From Gyromitra esculenta (lineage: Eukaryota; Ascomycota; Pezizomycetes; Pezizales; Discinaceae), in NCBI GenBank assembly GCA_038503075.1, contig JBCAML010000006.1, forward strand, positions 806,001 to 870,000: a stretch of DNA of 64,000 bases, read 5' to 3'. Under the pieces are notes generated by a model. That model saw nothing but the letters and a program-made list of their open reading frames with translations, was not told where the DNA came from and ran no database searches. This document shows, piece by piece, positions 1 to 12,182 of the stretch. The position numbers were made by a program, and so were the translations under genes. Every line of letters starts with the position of its first letter. The stretch's first letter is position 1.

Positions 1-2769
1 AATCCCATGGATTTCAGTTGTACGAATACGTTCGAGCATCGAAATTGCGCTCGACTCCTGGCTATTGCTCGAAAGAACAGACTTGAGTTGAGGCTGAAGT
101 TGTTGAATCGAAATGAGAATCGTGTGAAGTGGGAGATGTGGAAGCCATGTCTCAATCTATTCGACCTTAGCACGGGACGTAGACTTAAATCAAAAAATTA
201 AACTCACCCAAATTGGCGATGGAGTAAACCCAGCACTTGGTGTTCCAGGGCTGGTTGTACCGACGTGGCTGGCCAAGCTAGTTGCACTACCTTGTCGCTG
301 AAACGCCCCTTCTGGGAGCTTCCCTCTCGCCTTTTCAGACATTCCTCGAAGCTGTAATGGGACAGCATCTTCGATTGAGGAAGATACTGAAGAATTCCTA
401 GATAGGGGTACTTGGTGGGAGACGTTTGGTGTGACAGATGACTGACTGCTTGGCTTTACATCTTCGTCCGAATCATCATCGTCTCCAATTTCAAATTGGC
501 TTGGAGAGGTAGGCTTCCCAGTCTCGGCCACTAGCCTACGAGGTTGTGCCCGTAGCTCTTCACTAAAAGTGGGCTTCGCAATACTCTCACTTCCATTTTC
601 GGCCCTATCCTTTCGCACCCTATTCTGGCGATCAATCTCCTCCTGCCCACTCTCCAGAGTGAAGTGGCGAAGAGCCTCAAATCGTTTGTACGAGCGCAGA
701 ACTGCATACACAAAATTTGGATTTTCTGTATACTTTGTCAGAAATACTGTGTGCTCTCACTATTGAGAGCCGTAAACAAACCTAGATATTGGTGTTCAAT
801 AATGGAATTCATTGACTCTAACAGTGAATGTAGCAAGGAGTGATTGGTCTCATTTGCAAGCAAAAATCCAGGAGCGGACATCGAGACGAAAAGCTGCACA
901 AGCTTCGCACTAGCTGCTGATGAAAGGTTTTGGACGTGTGGCGCCACATTCGCCACGATTGCTAGTAATGCTGGATACACCGCCCCAAGCTTGCCTTTAC
1001 TGCCAGTGATTAGGCTGTAAATAGACTATTTAATCATCAGAAATATGTGCTTAGCCATTAATAAATATATAGGAACTAACAGTGATTAAGTAGTCTGCGT
1101 AGGTCCCACTGAAAGATGGTATTCTGACACTTGCTGGCAAAGTATTTTGCCCTTCGAAGCGTTTGTTAAGGCTTTTTCCAAACTTGGGCTCCGTTGATAA
1201 AGTTTGCAAAACAAACACACACATACGTACTACCCCTGATTTTGAAGGATCCAGCCTATGCTCCAATGCGTAATATATAATTAATATAACAAAGTCATGA
1301 ACACGGTTGGTGTCGATTATGAAACTTCGAAATCGCTGTTTGAGCTTTAGCCATCTAGTTTTCACTTACTCGGGATAATATACCTTGTTGCATTGCAGGC
1401 TCTCCCAAAACAGCATAATCATCTCAGGCGCCCACTTGATGGTTTTCTGGCTACCAGGGAGATATGAAGTTGTGGCTTGAATCTATCCGAGAATGATAAT
1501 TATTAGAAAAGGCATGCCCATGTTGGTGCTTGATGTTTACCGGTTGATTCAAAACACGAGTCATTCCGTCAACTAAAAATTGAAAATCTTCAGTCCTGTG
1601 TAGCCGTCCTAAGTAATGCCGATAATTATTCTTCAACTGCACCTCACCCGAGCGACCCTCAGGCACAGGATACAGAAGTAAGGCCAGAAGTAATTGCAGG
1701 CAATACGTTACAAGAACTTGTCGAGGATCCGTGAAAACCACATGGTCATACGGAACCCTCCAGCTTGCAGGGTTATATTTTAGAGTCTAAAGGTTTAGCT
1801 ACCAACCTCTAGAATGTCACTTATAAAACGTGCAACTTCTCACCGTATTTAACAAGGAACACAAGGTAGGAAGCACCACTCTTTTATCGGTGCAAGTGAC
1901 CATGTATGTCAACGCCTTAGTTCCTTTAACGGGTAATATATCTATTTACGTGGTATCAGTGACTTCCCCATACGCTAATTCCGGAAATATGTAGGATGGA
2001 AGACAGACTGGCAGGCATAAACATAGCCTTCGAGGTGATAGCCAACAACAGTCTCAACGTTTCAATCTTGTTCGACTCAAATTCCTTGGTTGTTCCGACT
2101 GGTGTATTGCAACCAACACCACTTTGCCAAATTGCAAATGTAACTTTCGTCTTCGTTGAAAAACTCAGGGGCAAAGAGAACCCCGAATAAAACAATAGAT
2201 CAATCAAAGTATCTACCAGTTCTTCCATCAGCGGAGGAGCTAGCTCAAATCCTGCTTCAACGGTAGGGGATGCTGGAACGGTCTCATCTTTAGCATCTGC
2301 TTCGTCAAACAAAACCTCAGTTCTTCGTCTCCGCCGAGCAGCCCAAAAGAAGTTATTTTGCCATTCCTCGAGTTCATCTTTCTCATATATAAACGGAAGG
2401 ACTCTCGTCAGAACCCGAATACAATTTAAAGCATCCCTCTCTGGAGCTACTTCTGGATCAGGAAACGATACATGGTGCCGTAATATAAATAATCGAGAAG
2501 TTACGGCCAATATCAAGGTTTCGAGGTTCTCAGGATGTGCATCGCGAGTGCGACGGATATCGGCAGCTGAAAAGAGCGTGAAGACGTCCTCGGCAGATTC
2601 CGGGAGCTCCCAGAAGGATAACCAGTACGGATCGTTTGCAGGTATATTCTGGGTTGTATAAGTTTGGGAAAATAAGGACGGGAAAGGTGGCTAACTGGGA
2701 TCTTACGTGTTCTTCTGCGAGGCGAAAAACACCTTTCTTGAAGGACAGCTTGCTGTCTCCAGCACCCAT
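1..2769 (-). CDS. HID1: HID1 family protein (partial, C-terminus beyond window)
   Basis: Homologue of the HID-1/Hid1-Ecm30 family, peripheral membrane proteins of the Golgi/trans-Golgi involved in vesicle sorting (family knowledge). The start codon at 2769 opens with MGAGDSKL, a classic N-myristoylation signal, which supports this start. I read exons 2769-2707, 2648 to about 2000, 1941-1844 and 1786-1541, then further exons down to the window edge. Joined codons give family-like strings such as NIPANDPYW and KYNPASWRVPYDHVVF. The donor after exon 2 looks like an unusual GTCTGT. A disordered Ser/Asp-rich part lies at about 190-710, and after an intron (from about 211 to 150) the helical C-terminal part WLPHLPLHTIL runs off the left edge. 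The fragment covers most of the protein. The short intron-bounded reading frames here are exons, not separate genes. Exact junctions in the 3' half are inferred. Confidence 0.88.
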
Positions 2770-3638
2770 GGCGAAGGGTAGGACTCCCGAGCTGTGCTGG
2801 AGTGATGTGAGGGCGGCGAATATGAGATGGTTGTGATTTCCCTAAAGAGCTGCTATGGAAGATCTGGCCGGGGATTTTGCGATAGTTGATGTGAACCTTG
2901 ATGGTGATGGCGATAGTGGTGGGGATGTCTGTGTTGCAGGAATATTACCGGTTGTCTGTTAGTTTAGACGAGCCTTATGCTCTGTAAAGGTATGTATTAG
3001 GATAACGCGCCAACATCCGAAACAACTGACCACAGTCTCACAATACTGTTGATCATAGAAACTGCTTGGTCCATACATCTCAGTTAGTATTCCACATGAG
3101 AATTGAGATACATTAACCGCATTGTAGTCCTGAAAGCTGTAAATAATTCTTATCCGAGTAGACTGCACATATACACGTACTTTGTATGCTCTACATCAAT
3201 CGAAAGAAAGTACATGTATTCGTATATACTCAATCTGCGCCTCAACATGTGGGGCGAAACCACTCGCGGAATGGGATAATGGAAATCTAGGGTAGTAAAT
3301 TCCTTATTAACACTTGGCTTATCATTACCTTGTTTACTCGATATGTATGTCGAGCATCTGATTTTCGAATTTTTTTTAATTAATGATGAGGTAAAGATAA
3401 CTCGATAGCGTATTCCCTTAATCCTTTGTGTCATTGGTGTCTTGTCTCTAGAATATTCCTCTTCATCGCGCTGGCTTCTATTTAGCATCCTACCATTAGA
3501 TTCTTGTGTAGTCTAAACAACATTTTTCATTTTCTCCTCCGCCTCCTTTACACCTTCCTTCGATTCATAACTATTTCCTAAGAGCCAACTGTGTAGAATC
3601 CACCCTACCACCAGCTACCTCGAGGAGGGTCGGCCTCG
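2770..3638. other. Intergenic, no gene seen
   Basis: This stretch is upstream of HID1 and downstream of the AIG2-like gene, both on the minus strand. It must hold the HID1 promoter. Open frames here are short, without known motifs or intron structure. I see no repeat or RNA gene. Confidence 0.6.
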
Positions 3639-4290
3639 TCAACTTCTACAAACCTCTATCAATGGTGGCCATATATTCACCCGGAAAAATTGGAACATAC
3701 CAGTGTACTCCTTGGACTCCCTCATCCACCTCGAGAGTTTAGATTTCACGAATTCTTGGAAATCCCACTCTTCATCATTTAGTTTATCTCGTCCAGCGAT
3801 GTATATATATGTCTCAGTATCGACTTCCTCGCTTCCTCCTTCACCATTTTCGTTGAGTGTCTGAATCCTAACCTTTTTGCGTTCATATTCGCTCCCTTCA
3901 AATATGTCGAGGCGCCAAATATCGCCTTCTGTAAGACCTTCGACGTATGTCCCACGAACAGTTTTCCCGGCCTCCGGGACGATCCCAGGATAGTCAACAA
4001 AACGTACTTGATAACAACAGTAAGAATGGAGAACTGCGGGATGAATTCGGAGTGAGGCGATCTGCCAAGGTTCTGGGGACGCAGTGCCATAGATCACTCG
4101 ACAGAGGACCGGAGATGCCATCAGGGTGCCTATAAGACAATGAAGTTAACTGGGAATGAACGAAGGATAGAGTAGTACAAGTAGGATACGGGAAGAGGAG
4201 AGGTTTCCTAGGCATACCATAGAAGAAGGCGGAATTTCCTGTGGTTTGTGGGCGAGAAGTCTTCTTCGTCTCTGTGTGTTGATGCATCAT
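3639..4290 (-). CDS. AIG2-like / gamma-glutamylcyclotransferase-fold protein
   Basis: Two exons, 4290-4218 and 4129-3639, joined through a GTATGC...TATAG intron, give 187 residues. The join restores FFYGTLM at residues 22-28, the substrate-binding loop (YGTLx) of the GGCT-like fold. The acidic segment LDIFEGSEYER carries the Glu expected to act as general acid/base in this superfamily (family knowledge). Most fungal members are uncharacterised; a role in removing gamma-glutamyl or similar amide-linked groups is inferred from the fold only. A read without the first exon would lose the catalytic loop, so the upstream start is preferred; Met1 and Met2 are both possible starts. It is divergent from CYK3, with a 737-base shared promoter region. 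Confidence 0.87.
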
Positions 4291-5027
4291 TTAACTTTCC
4301 CACCAGAATTCATACCCACAGGCTACAGGCTACAGGCTACTAGAATGATTTGGTCTCAAAACCAAGATAGGAGTTCCCAAAGCACGCCAAGTAACGGATT
4401 TGGCGCAATAGCTCCTGTCCCGTATGGCGTTATACCATACGTGATTGGAGGCGCAAGCGAGTTGAGTGGCTAGGAACTGTGAGTTATCAACCTTATCTCA
4501 TCCATCCCCTTTCCCCGCCCTCGATCGCTTCCCCTGAGATTCCCCCACAGCTCACAAGGCGGCTCCTTCGTCATATGCATCTCTGCGCATCAATCCCCAA
4601 GCCAAAAGAGAGAGACAAGCCTCTGCCAGAAGCGGAATCTTGTTGACGCGGCAGCTGCCGGGACAACCACGCAGCTGCAACCCACTGGCTTATTCCTAGT
4701 CTCGCGTTCCGCGTGTGACCCTGGCCTGGCTATGTTGTTTGCTGCTACCTACCTTCTAAATCATCCCCCATCCCACCCCCCAGCAATCTCACTTCCTATT
4801 AACCATATCTACAATCTTTCTCTGCACCCCACATATACAAACACAGATATCCTTTAGCATCCTAATCGCCCATTAATCTAGATACTCGGTGTGCTCTCAT
4901 TTCACTCGTTTTAGTTTTACCTACTATATTCACACGGACCACTACGCCTTGCGCAACAATTTCACGAGTCTCCCCTCCGCCTCCGGGTCCCGCCGAGAGA
5001 CCAAAAACACAGGAGAAATAAAAGGAC
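4291..5027. promoter_or_regulatory. Shared divergent promoter region (AIG2-like / CYK3)
   Basis: Non-coding stretch between two divergently transcribed genes. It contains three tandem copies of CAGGCTA (4319-4339) close to the AIG2-like start, and C-rich/CT-rich tracts from about 4740 to 4830 that are typical of fungal promoters and 5' leaders. No TATA box stands out. Confidence 0.45.
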
Positions 5028-8000
5028 ATGCCGGGCGAAGGTCCGCCTTTACCGAACAGGTTCCCCTGCTTGTGTAAGGCAATTTACTCATGGAGCGGAG
5101 AGGTATAATACTGTCGATCTATATCATTACATAGCTCCCGGGACTAATGACGTTTCGTGCTGTTTAGACAAAACGCGATCTCGGTTTCGTCGAGGGCGAT
5201 CTCATCGAATGCCTTAATGCTGGTGATGGGCAATGGTGGATGGGCCGTCTACGGCGCAATAAGCAGGTTGGCCTGTTCCCATCAAACTTTGTGGAGGTTT
5301 TGGATGATCCTATACCACCTTCAAGACCAGTTTCACGAAATGGAGCTCCAAGTCCTATTTTTGGCGCCGGTGGCAACCTCTCCAGAGCAGCCTCTCCAGC
5401 GCCGGCACGCTACTCTAGAGCCTCTTCGCCGCAACCGCCTGCCCACCACTATTTGGATGATCCTCGGTCCCGTTCTCCAATGCCATACCAACAGGGCTAT
5501 CATTCGAGGGCAGCTTCACCAAACCCCTATCTCCGAACTACCTCTCCCAACCAATACACACGAGGCGCTTCGCCAGCTCCTTCTATGTCAAGAAGAGAAT
5601 ATACGCCGAGATCAATTTCCCCAGCGCCCCTGTCGCACTACCACTCCAGAGCTCCCTCGCCTGCTCCATCAATAATGCAATACCATCGTGCCGCTTCCCC
5701 AAATCCATACGGGAATCATAGTGGCCAAGAAGAAAATGCGCCGCCTCCAGCACCACCCCCGCATAGGTATCAGCGTGCTTCCTCTCCATTACCACCTCGA
5801 GAAGGGCGGCGTACACCAGCCCCTTCTGGCGCACATTCTCCCGCTATGCTGGGCAACACCCCAAGCCCTTTACGAAACGCCATGGAAGATGTTATGGAAA
5901 GCCTACAGCACATGACAGCTCGCGACGACAATCGTCCACAAACTCCCGTTGATCCTTGGTCTCCTGAGGCATTTGCGCAACAATATCACCCATCACCATC
6001 AGGTAGAAAAGGCTATACTCGACCCGAAACTTCACTTGGTATAGGTGACCGGGACGACGGGCACCATGACGAGGAAGAGTACGGAATGGCAGTATATCCT
6101 GAAAATCAGCGCCCGCCTAATTTCAATAATTACAGCGAGAGAATGGAAGACCGACTGAACCGATTCCAACTCTCAAACCATCCATCCGGGCGCTATAGAC
6201 CAGACGAAGATGATATTCCCCCTCCACCTCCTCCGAAAAATACAGCATACGATAACATGCGACCCCAGACAGGCGACCCAGTTTTACTGGGGAATCGGAA
6301 ATCGCTGTACGACATAAATGATCGCCGAAGCCCGGGCCCAAATAAGTTGATTCGTCCTAGGCCACTTTCTAGAACAACAACAATCAAATCTAGTGCAACA
6401 TCTAACCAATCTAGTAGTACTAATGCCACCACCTCAACTGCATTGACTAGCGCTAGCATTATGAGTGGGATAAGTGCCGGTGGATTTTCGGCAACCAGTG
6501 CAGGAAGCTTGGCACGCAGAAAAGAAAAGTCAACAAGTGTAATTGGAGTAAGTGGCGTCAGTTTACAAAAGCAAATGTTTGGGGGCCTGGGGAGGTCACA
6601 AACTCCGACCTTTAGTGCTGGAAGTGGTTCGGGGTCGGGGTCGGGAGGAGTAGGCCCAGGCATGTTGAGAAGGGGGCAAACGTGGGGTGCCTCAGAAGTT
6701 ACTTCGGGTACTGGTGCACTGGGCGGGTTGGCAGCACCAAAATCGGGAGCAAAACCAAAAAAAACAGGCTTCCTAAAGAAAATTTTAAACAGTGCGAAAA
6801 CGAGTACTGCTTCTGCGAGAAGCGTAGCAACGGGAATTGGCTCGTCGGCCCCAACCTCGACATCTAGGAACATCCCTGATGGTATTAACGCAATTGCTGG
6901 TGGGTGGGCACCAGTTCAGCAGCAGAGCCAAGATTGGGTCCAAGTTCGAAGGGATGTCAATCGATCAAACACGCTATCAAGGAACGAGCGAATAGAAAGG
7001 CAAGAGAAGCAACAATTGATGGATCAGATTGTTCTTCGGCCAGTCGACGCTTTAGACGATGATGTGGACGGCGACGAGGCCGCAGATGGAGGTGTAGTGG
7101 AGAATCCTGCGGACTTCGATACAGCGAATCTAGCATTAGTTGATAAAGGTGCTAGATTCATTGGTAATTTACCTCCACTTACAACTCCGGAAAGCTTGGC
7201 AGCACATCATGTTTGTCGTCCATATCGGAGCGACTTGCAGCGGTTACGTGCTATATTTACCTGGGTGTCGGAAAAAGTTGCTTGGGAGCATCCAAGTGGG
7301 TCGCTAGGTGGAGAGCCAGGACAAGAAAGCTTGGACCCAAGGATTGTTATCCAGCAAAAAAGAGGAGGTCCAGCGGAGGTAGCTGAAGTAGTTATGGGAA
7401 TGTGCAATGCTGTAGGGATACAATGTGAGATCGTCCGGGGTTATCTGAAAATTCCTGGAGAAGCCTTAGATGTGGAATCTTGTCCGCGGCCAAATCATTG
7501 GTGGAATGCAGTTGCTGTCGATGGAGAATGGAGATTCATGGACTGCTCACTCGCCTCCCCAACAAACCCAAGACGAGTTATGTATTCATCAGCTTCCACT
7601 ACACAAGCAGAATTCTTTTATTTTCTAACCAAGCCCAGCCACCTGTGCTGGACGCATGTGCCAATGATTCTGGAACAGCAGCATATGGTCCCCCCATTAC
7701 CTGCTGCTTTCTTATTAGCACTTCCATGTGCTTGTCCACCATTTTTCAGACACGGCCTACAAATGAACAACTTTGATACCAGTCTAACCAGAATTGAAAA
7801 CCTTGAGGTTGCACAGATTGAATTCACCGTCCCAATCGATGTTGAATGTATTGCGGAAGTGGAGGTACGCGGATTTGCGATCGATCAGGGCGGTGACGTC
7901 TTCGGAAGTGAGGAGGTTGTAAAGAAGAGATCGCTTTGCCAAGTTGTTTGGGAGAATGGAATTAAAACATATCGGGTCAAAGCGGTACTCCCTGGAGACG

Positions 8001-8149
8001 AAGGCCATGGTGTTTTAAAAATTTATGCTGGAAAAAGAGGATTGATCGTGAGCTATATCCCCGCGCAGAGTACGGATTATCAGATCAGCGGCGAACTAAC
8101 TTTAGTCGTCCCCGACAGCACTCAATTCGAGATAACCCACACCCATTAG
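5028..8149 (+). CDS. CYK3: Cytokinesis protein 3 (SH3 + transglutaminase-like), frame broken near the C-terminus
   Basis: Cyk3 acts at the actomyosin ring and promotes septum formation (family knowledge). Exon 1 is 5028-5102 and exon 2 runs from 5168, giving 1018 residues to the stop at 8149. The N-terminal SH3 domain (about residues 12-70) shows AIYSWSGE, QWWMGRL and GLFPSNFVEVL, and needs exon 1 to be complete. Residues ~80-320 are Pro/Ser-rich with SPAP/ASP repeats and PPPPPP tracts; residues ~400-600 are low complexity. The transglutaminase-like domain (about residues 700-830) keeps the His in NHWWNA and the Asp in FMDCS, but the position of the catalytic Cys reads GGPAEVAEV, so it looks enzymatically dead. 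The stop at 8149 cuts the protein before a conserved tail that continues in another frame (next entry). Confidence 0.93.
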
Positions 8150-8550
8150 CATTTGCTCTACCAATAATCCATACGGGCGAAAACCCACCATACGACTTCT
8201 TAGTCAGACACCCTACGCCTCATGCACAACGGCATGACCTTTATGTATCCCAACCACAGTGCGCAAGGCTAGCGGTCAACAACACTTTCGTATTCGCAGT
8301 CCGGCAGCATCCTAGCGAAGGGTTAACTAGTGATAGCCTTAACAACGGTCCAAAACCGGCGAAATTAGCGATCCAGACACCCACCGGCAAGATCTTGAGA
8401 TTAATGAGGAAGGCCGATACCACTGAATCAGACAACGGAATGATCTGGGAGACGATCATAAAGTGTGGTGAACGAGGCGCTTGGAGAGCCTTGGTGTTGG
8501 CAGATAGGAGCGCCAGATGGTGTGTCTATGCCGAGTGGACTGTTGTATAG
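8140..8550 (+). pseudogene. CYK3: Displaced C-terminal segment of CYK3 (+1 frame)
   Basis: Directly after the CYK3 stop, the next frame is open from 8140 to a TAG at 8548-8550. It encodes about 135 residues starting HPLAFALPIIHTGENPPYDF and ending ARWCVYAEWTVV, the usual Cyk3 C-terminal domain. The two frames meet in the CACACCCATTAG run at 8139-8149; one extra C in CCC would join them. No GT-AG intron fits here. It is either a real frameshift, which would truncate Cyk3, or an assembly/sequencing error in a C run; the conserved codons downstream show no decay, which favours error or a very recent mutation. Confidence 0.82.
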
Positions 8551-11124
8551 CCGATTATTTCACCCTTTAATACTTTGTTTGTTTCACTTTTTTTGCTCTA
8601 TACATCTATGGCGTAGCACTTGTTCTGCATTTTTCTCGTTGCCTTTGGGAGGGGTTTATTTACATATTCTTTTATTCTTGCACTTAAATTTTTTCATGAG
8701 AAATGGTAACAAGGTAGGATAAAATTATTGGACTTTATGTATATTTCTATGACTATAGTTATCAGGGTTTCTTTGTACTTCGCTCACCCAACCTTCTGGA
8801 CTTGGATGGTAGAGCCAAGCTTTGTTTTTGGACATACATTACTTAATTATTATACTTCGTATTGAGAACCCTTGGTTCAAGTTTCCGCGAGAAAGGGATA
8901 TTAGTATGATTTATGAGTATTGTTCGTGACACTACCCAATGATAGCTTAGATTTACATCTGGCGCTTGCCGTGTTTTTCTTTTTTGGTTCCGGTATGATC
9001 TACCTTTGTATCGAATGCATATTAGGCGCAAACCCTGTTGTCAAAAGCTCGAAGTACCAAGGGGGTACGGGAAAGTAATGCACATTCCCTCGATTCTCAA
9101 TCACGCAACTAGATAGTACGATAAAAAATTAAATGGGAAGTTTGATTATATAGAATCTAAGGCTAGTAGGAAACCCAAAATAAATCTTGTCGTCATTTAT
9201 CATCATGAAGAATTTTGGTTGAAGACTAACAATCCCATGTTCTCTTTACTTAATACGTGCATTTTCATGGAGTGGAGCTAGATATTTCATCTTAGACGGT
9301 GGCTATTCGAGGTTATCAATAAAAGATCTATTTATATTGAATTTTGTGTTGTGATGGAACGGGGTGTTTGGATGTTTGGGCATTATTAAGCCAAAATGTG
9401 CATCACTTTCCCACATCCCTTGGTACATTTATATTAACGAGAAAATAATGTCTGTTTGGTTTGGTACTAGCAAAGGAAAACCTCTCAACAGCGGTGAACT
9501 TAAATTCAACTACATGAATTAATACCTACATGTATTTACATGAGCATGTCTTCCTTTAGACTTGGGAAGTTTTCTTGGCTATTTGCTGATTTTAATGGCT
9601 ATGATCAAGTTTAATCTGTCTCGAGTGCTGTTGTCTAGCATACATATATCGAACCAACAAGCTTTACATGCAGTGTACTAAGGGGGTTGGAAAAGTCTGT
9701 TGATAGATAGCGGTGCAGCTATTTTCTCAGGGGACTCTAGCTTGTTTGAATTTTGCAATTTTACTGACTAATTTAGTTTTATTTTAATATATAGCATTCT
9801 CCATCCTTTACCATTTTTATCAGGCCTCTCTAGGAAGTTACAAAGTGGGATCAAAAACTGACAGCTCTTACCTGCGCCTCCACCTGTTAGATGACTTTCC
9901 TCGACCTCCATAGTACTTCAAGGTTAACCGCGCATTCTGAAGGCATGCACATATATAGGCGTATGAGAAATTTTTGACACCCTACCTCACTGGCACCAGC
10001 GAGAGAGCAACTAAGGTGTCTTCCACACCTGCACTTGTTAAAAAAAGGTTTGTAAAGCGGGCGGATCTAGGTAGCAACCAAAACCCGCTTCGTATTTTGG
10101 CACTTGCAATGCAACCTCACACCCTTAACCTCATATTAAGATCTTAGTCCTCAACCAGAGATGCTTGAACAGAGCCTACTTGCTTAAATAAATATCTAAA
10201 GTTAGCTGTAATAATCTCTGAATTGCTACAATGCTACGTTGATGCAAAGTTGAGGCAAGGGTTTGGTTGCTGCCTGGTTTATTTTACAGACCTTTTTTTA
10301 TTTAGCTAACAAGAAGCTTAACCACAGGTATAGTGTAACGTTGATGCCCGCAAATGACGTCATATCGCCTACGCGGCTTATGAGGTACATGCACTCTTAG
10401 GCAACGAAACTCTAGATATAACTAAGAATTGATCTCAGATGCAGGAACCCTCGCAATGGTATCTGATCCGTGTTCACCTGAAGCCACTTAAGAATCTTCG
10501 AGCTCTTTTGTCAATATGGTAAACAAAGTAGTAAGTAACTCGGTAGAAAGACGGAATGAACAATAGGCGCCAAGCCACGCCAGGCACTAGAGCGATTGTG
10601 GCTCCAGGCAAAGCAAGCAGGAAAGCACAAGCAGTTCAGGTTCGTAGTCAGTTCTATGATCATCTCTCCCGCTGCTGGTTTACTGCCCATTTTTTCGAGA
10701 CGTGCAAAGGAAAGTCCCAACGCTGATCGCTGCCCCACCTCTTGCACGAGCTGGTGCTGTGAAAACACATATCATATCGTCAGCTGGCTATTCAGCCTTC
10801 GCACAGCCTTTGCTTGGTTCGTCTGGAAAGCAAAGAATATAATAAATATTTTACTGTTTTCCCTTCTTTCTTTCTCTCTTTCTTTCTCCGCCCACATCTG
10901 TCGCGCACCATCAACTCACTACCCATCCAAACTTTTGCACAATTACTAGCCCTCCCGTTCATTTATTCCCCCCGATTTTCTTTCTCTCCTATATTCTTTG
11001 CTGCGTTCTCAATCCATTATCCTCTCTAGTCAATCTGTGGCTAGTCGTAAAGAGAATCACCCCGCTCTCCCCCACCTTGATTTCTTTCTCTGAAACCCGT
11101 CGGGCAGCAACACCAGTTGTAAAC
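8551..11124. other. Long intergenic stretch, no gene seen
   Basis: About 2.5 kb, AT-rich, with no open frame of convincing length or motif on either strand. It holds the CYK3 3' end on the left and the GLC8 promoter on the right. Visible items are a palindromic TGACGTCA (10355-10362, a CRE/ATF-type site by consensus) and a long pyrimidine-rich tract at about 10850-11040 just upstream of GLC8, which is probably its 5' leader. Small open frames in that tract are CT-repeat artefacts. Confidence 0.55.
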
Positions 11125-12182
11125 ATGTCTCATTCGCCTCCTGACCTTGACGGCCCTGGCAGCAAACGTCCTCGAGGCAAGTTTAGCTACCTTCTCATTC
11201 ACAAATTTTGCGCACATCCAATATAAGCAGCAGCTACATACTAACATGCAACCCCAGGGATCCTGAAGAACTCAAGCTCCTACCATCGCTCGCCAACCCA
11301 GAAGCCAGTTGCTGTTCTACCCCTCTCGCCTTCCTGTGAAAATATCCCTTCATCCTCTCCTATGGAACACTCGCTATCCGAAAAAGATGTAACTCTCCAA
11401 AATACCCTTCAAAATGCTGGGCGACGCCGTTCATCAGCAGGCCAAACCCCTGTCCGCGTTGGCTCTCGCCGTGAATCCTACGTGAATAGTAAGGACGGAG
11501 AGGTCGAAGATCAGGAACCATCTCCGCGCCTCAAATGGGACGAAGCGAACCTGTACTTAACCGAACAGCAAAAGTCAAGTACCATGAAAATCACTGAGCC
11601 GAAGACGCCGTACGCGAAACGCTATGATCCTCTAGAGGACGAAGTCGAATTCAGAACCCTCGACGCTGAAGACTTAGTCGTAGATGAGTTGGACGCCGTC
11701 GAGGCCAATGCCGGAGAGGGATCAAGTTCTACTGGAAAAAGGGTTAGAAAAGAGTACGCTATGCGGGAGGAGGATATTCCGGGTTTGGAACTTGGAGAAC
11801 CCGAAGAGGCTGTGCCATTAAAGTTGAAGGAGAGCCATTCGCCGAAACAAGTTGTTGTACAAGATGACCACACAAGAGATCACCACGGAGAACCTGGTGA
11901 TGACCCGGAAACGCCGGAGGAGGAGGAAGAGAAACACAGGAAGTTTGCCGAAATGAGAAAAAGGCACTATGAAATGAAAGAGGTGGCCAACCTCTTGGGG
12001 TAGGTCTTGAATCTCTCAATTCAGAGTTGAAAATAAGGCTAACAAGGCGATTTAGACACCCTGAAGAACTTGATGAAGAAGATGACGACGGTGATGTTTT
12101 AGTCGAAGACGCTCAAAACGGCATCCCCGATCTTCCAGGAGCATACCCTGGGCTTGCGAATGGCACTAAATTGTTGGAATAG
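11125..12182 (+). CDS. GLC8: Protein phosphatase 1 inhibitor-2 homologue (Glc8)
   Basis: Modulator of type-1 protein phosphatase (yeast Glc8, animal inhibitor-2). Exons 11125-11176, 11258-11999 and 12056-12182 give 306 residues. The first join rebuilds RPRGILKNS, the [K/R]GILK motif that docks on PP1. [13 protein letters not shown] matches the KWDE region, and [10 protein letters not shown] carries the TP site phosphorylated in the family. The C-terminal [19 protein letters not shown] corresponds to the helix that covers the PP1 active site. The protein is highly charged and probably disordered alone. Intron 1 starts GCAAGT, not GT, and has a perfect CTAAC branch site (11241-11245). No GT donor keeps the GILK frame. 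Confidence 0.9.

Noticed and set aside
10596..11029. Open frames upstream of GLC8
   Set aside because: They run through CT-rich leader sequence, show no domain, and lack codon patterns seen in the real genes.
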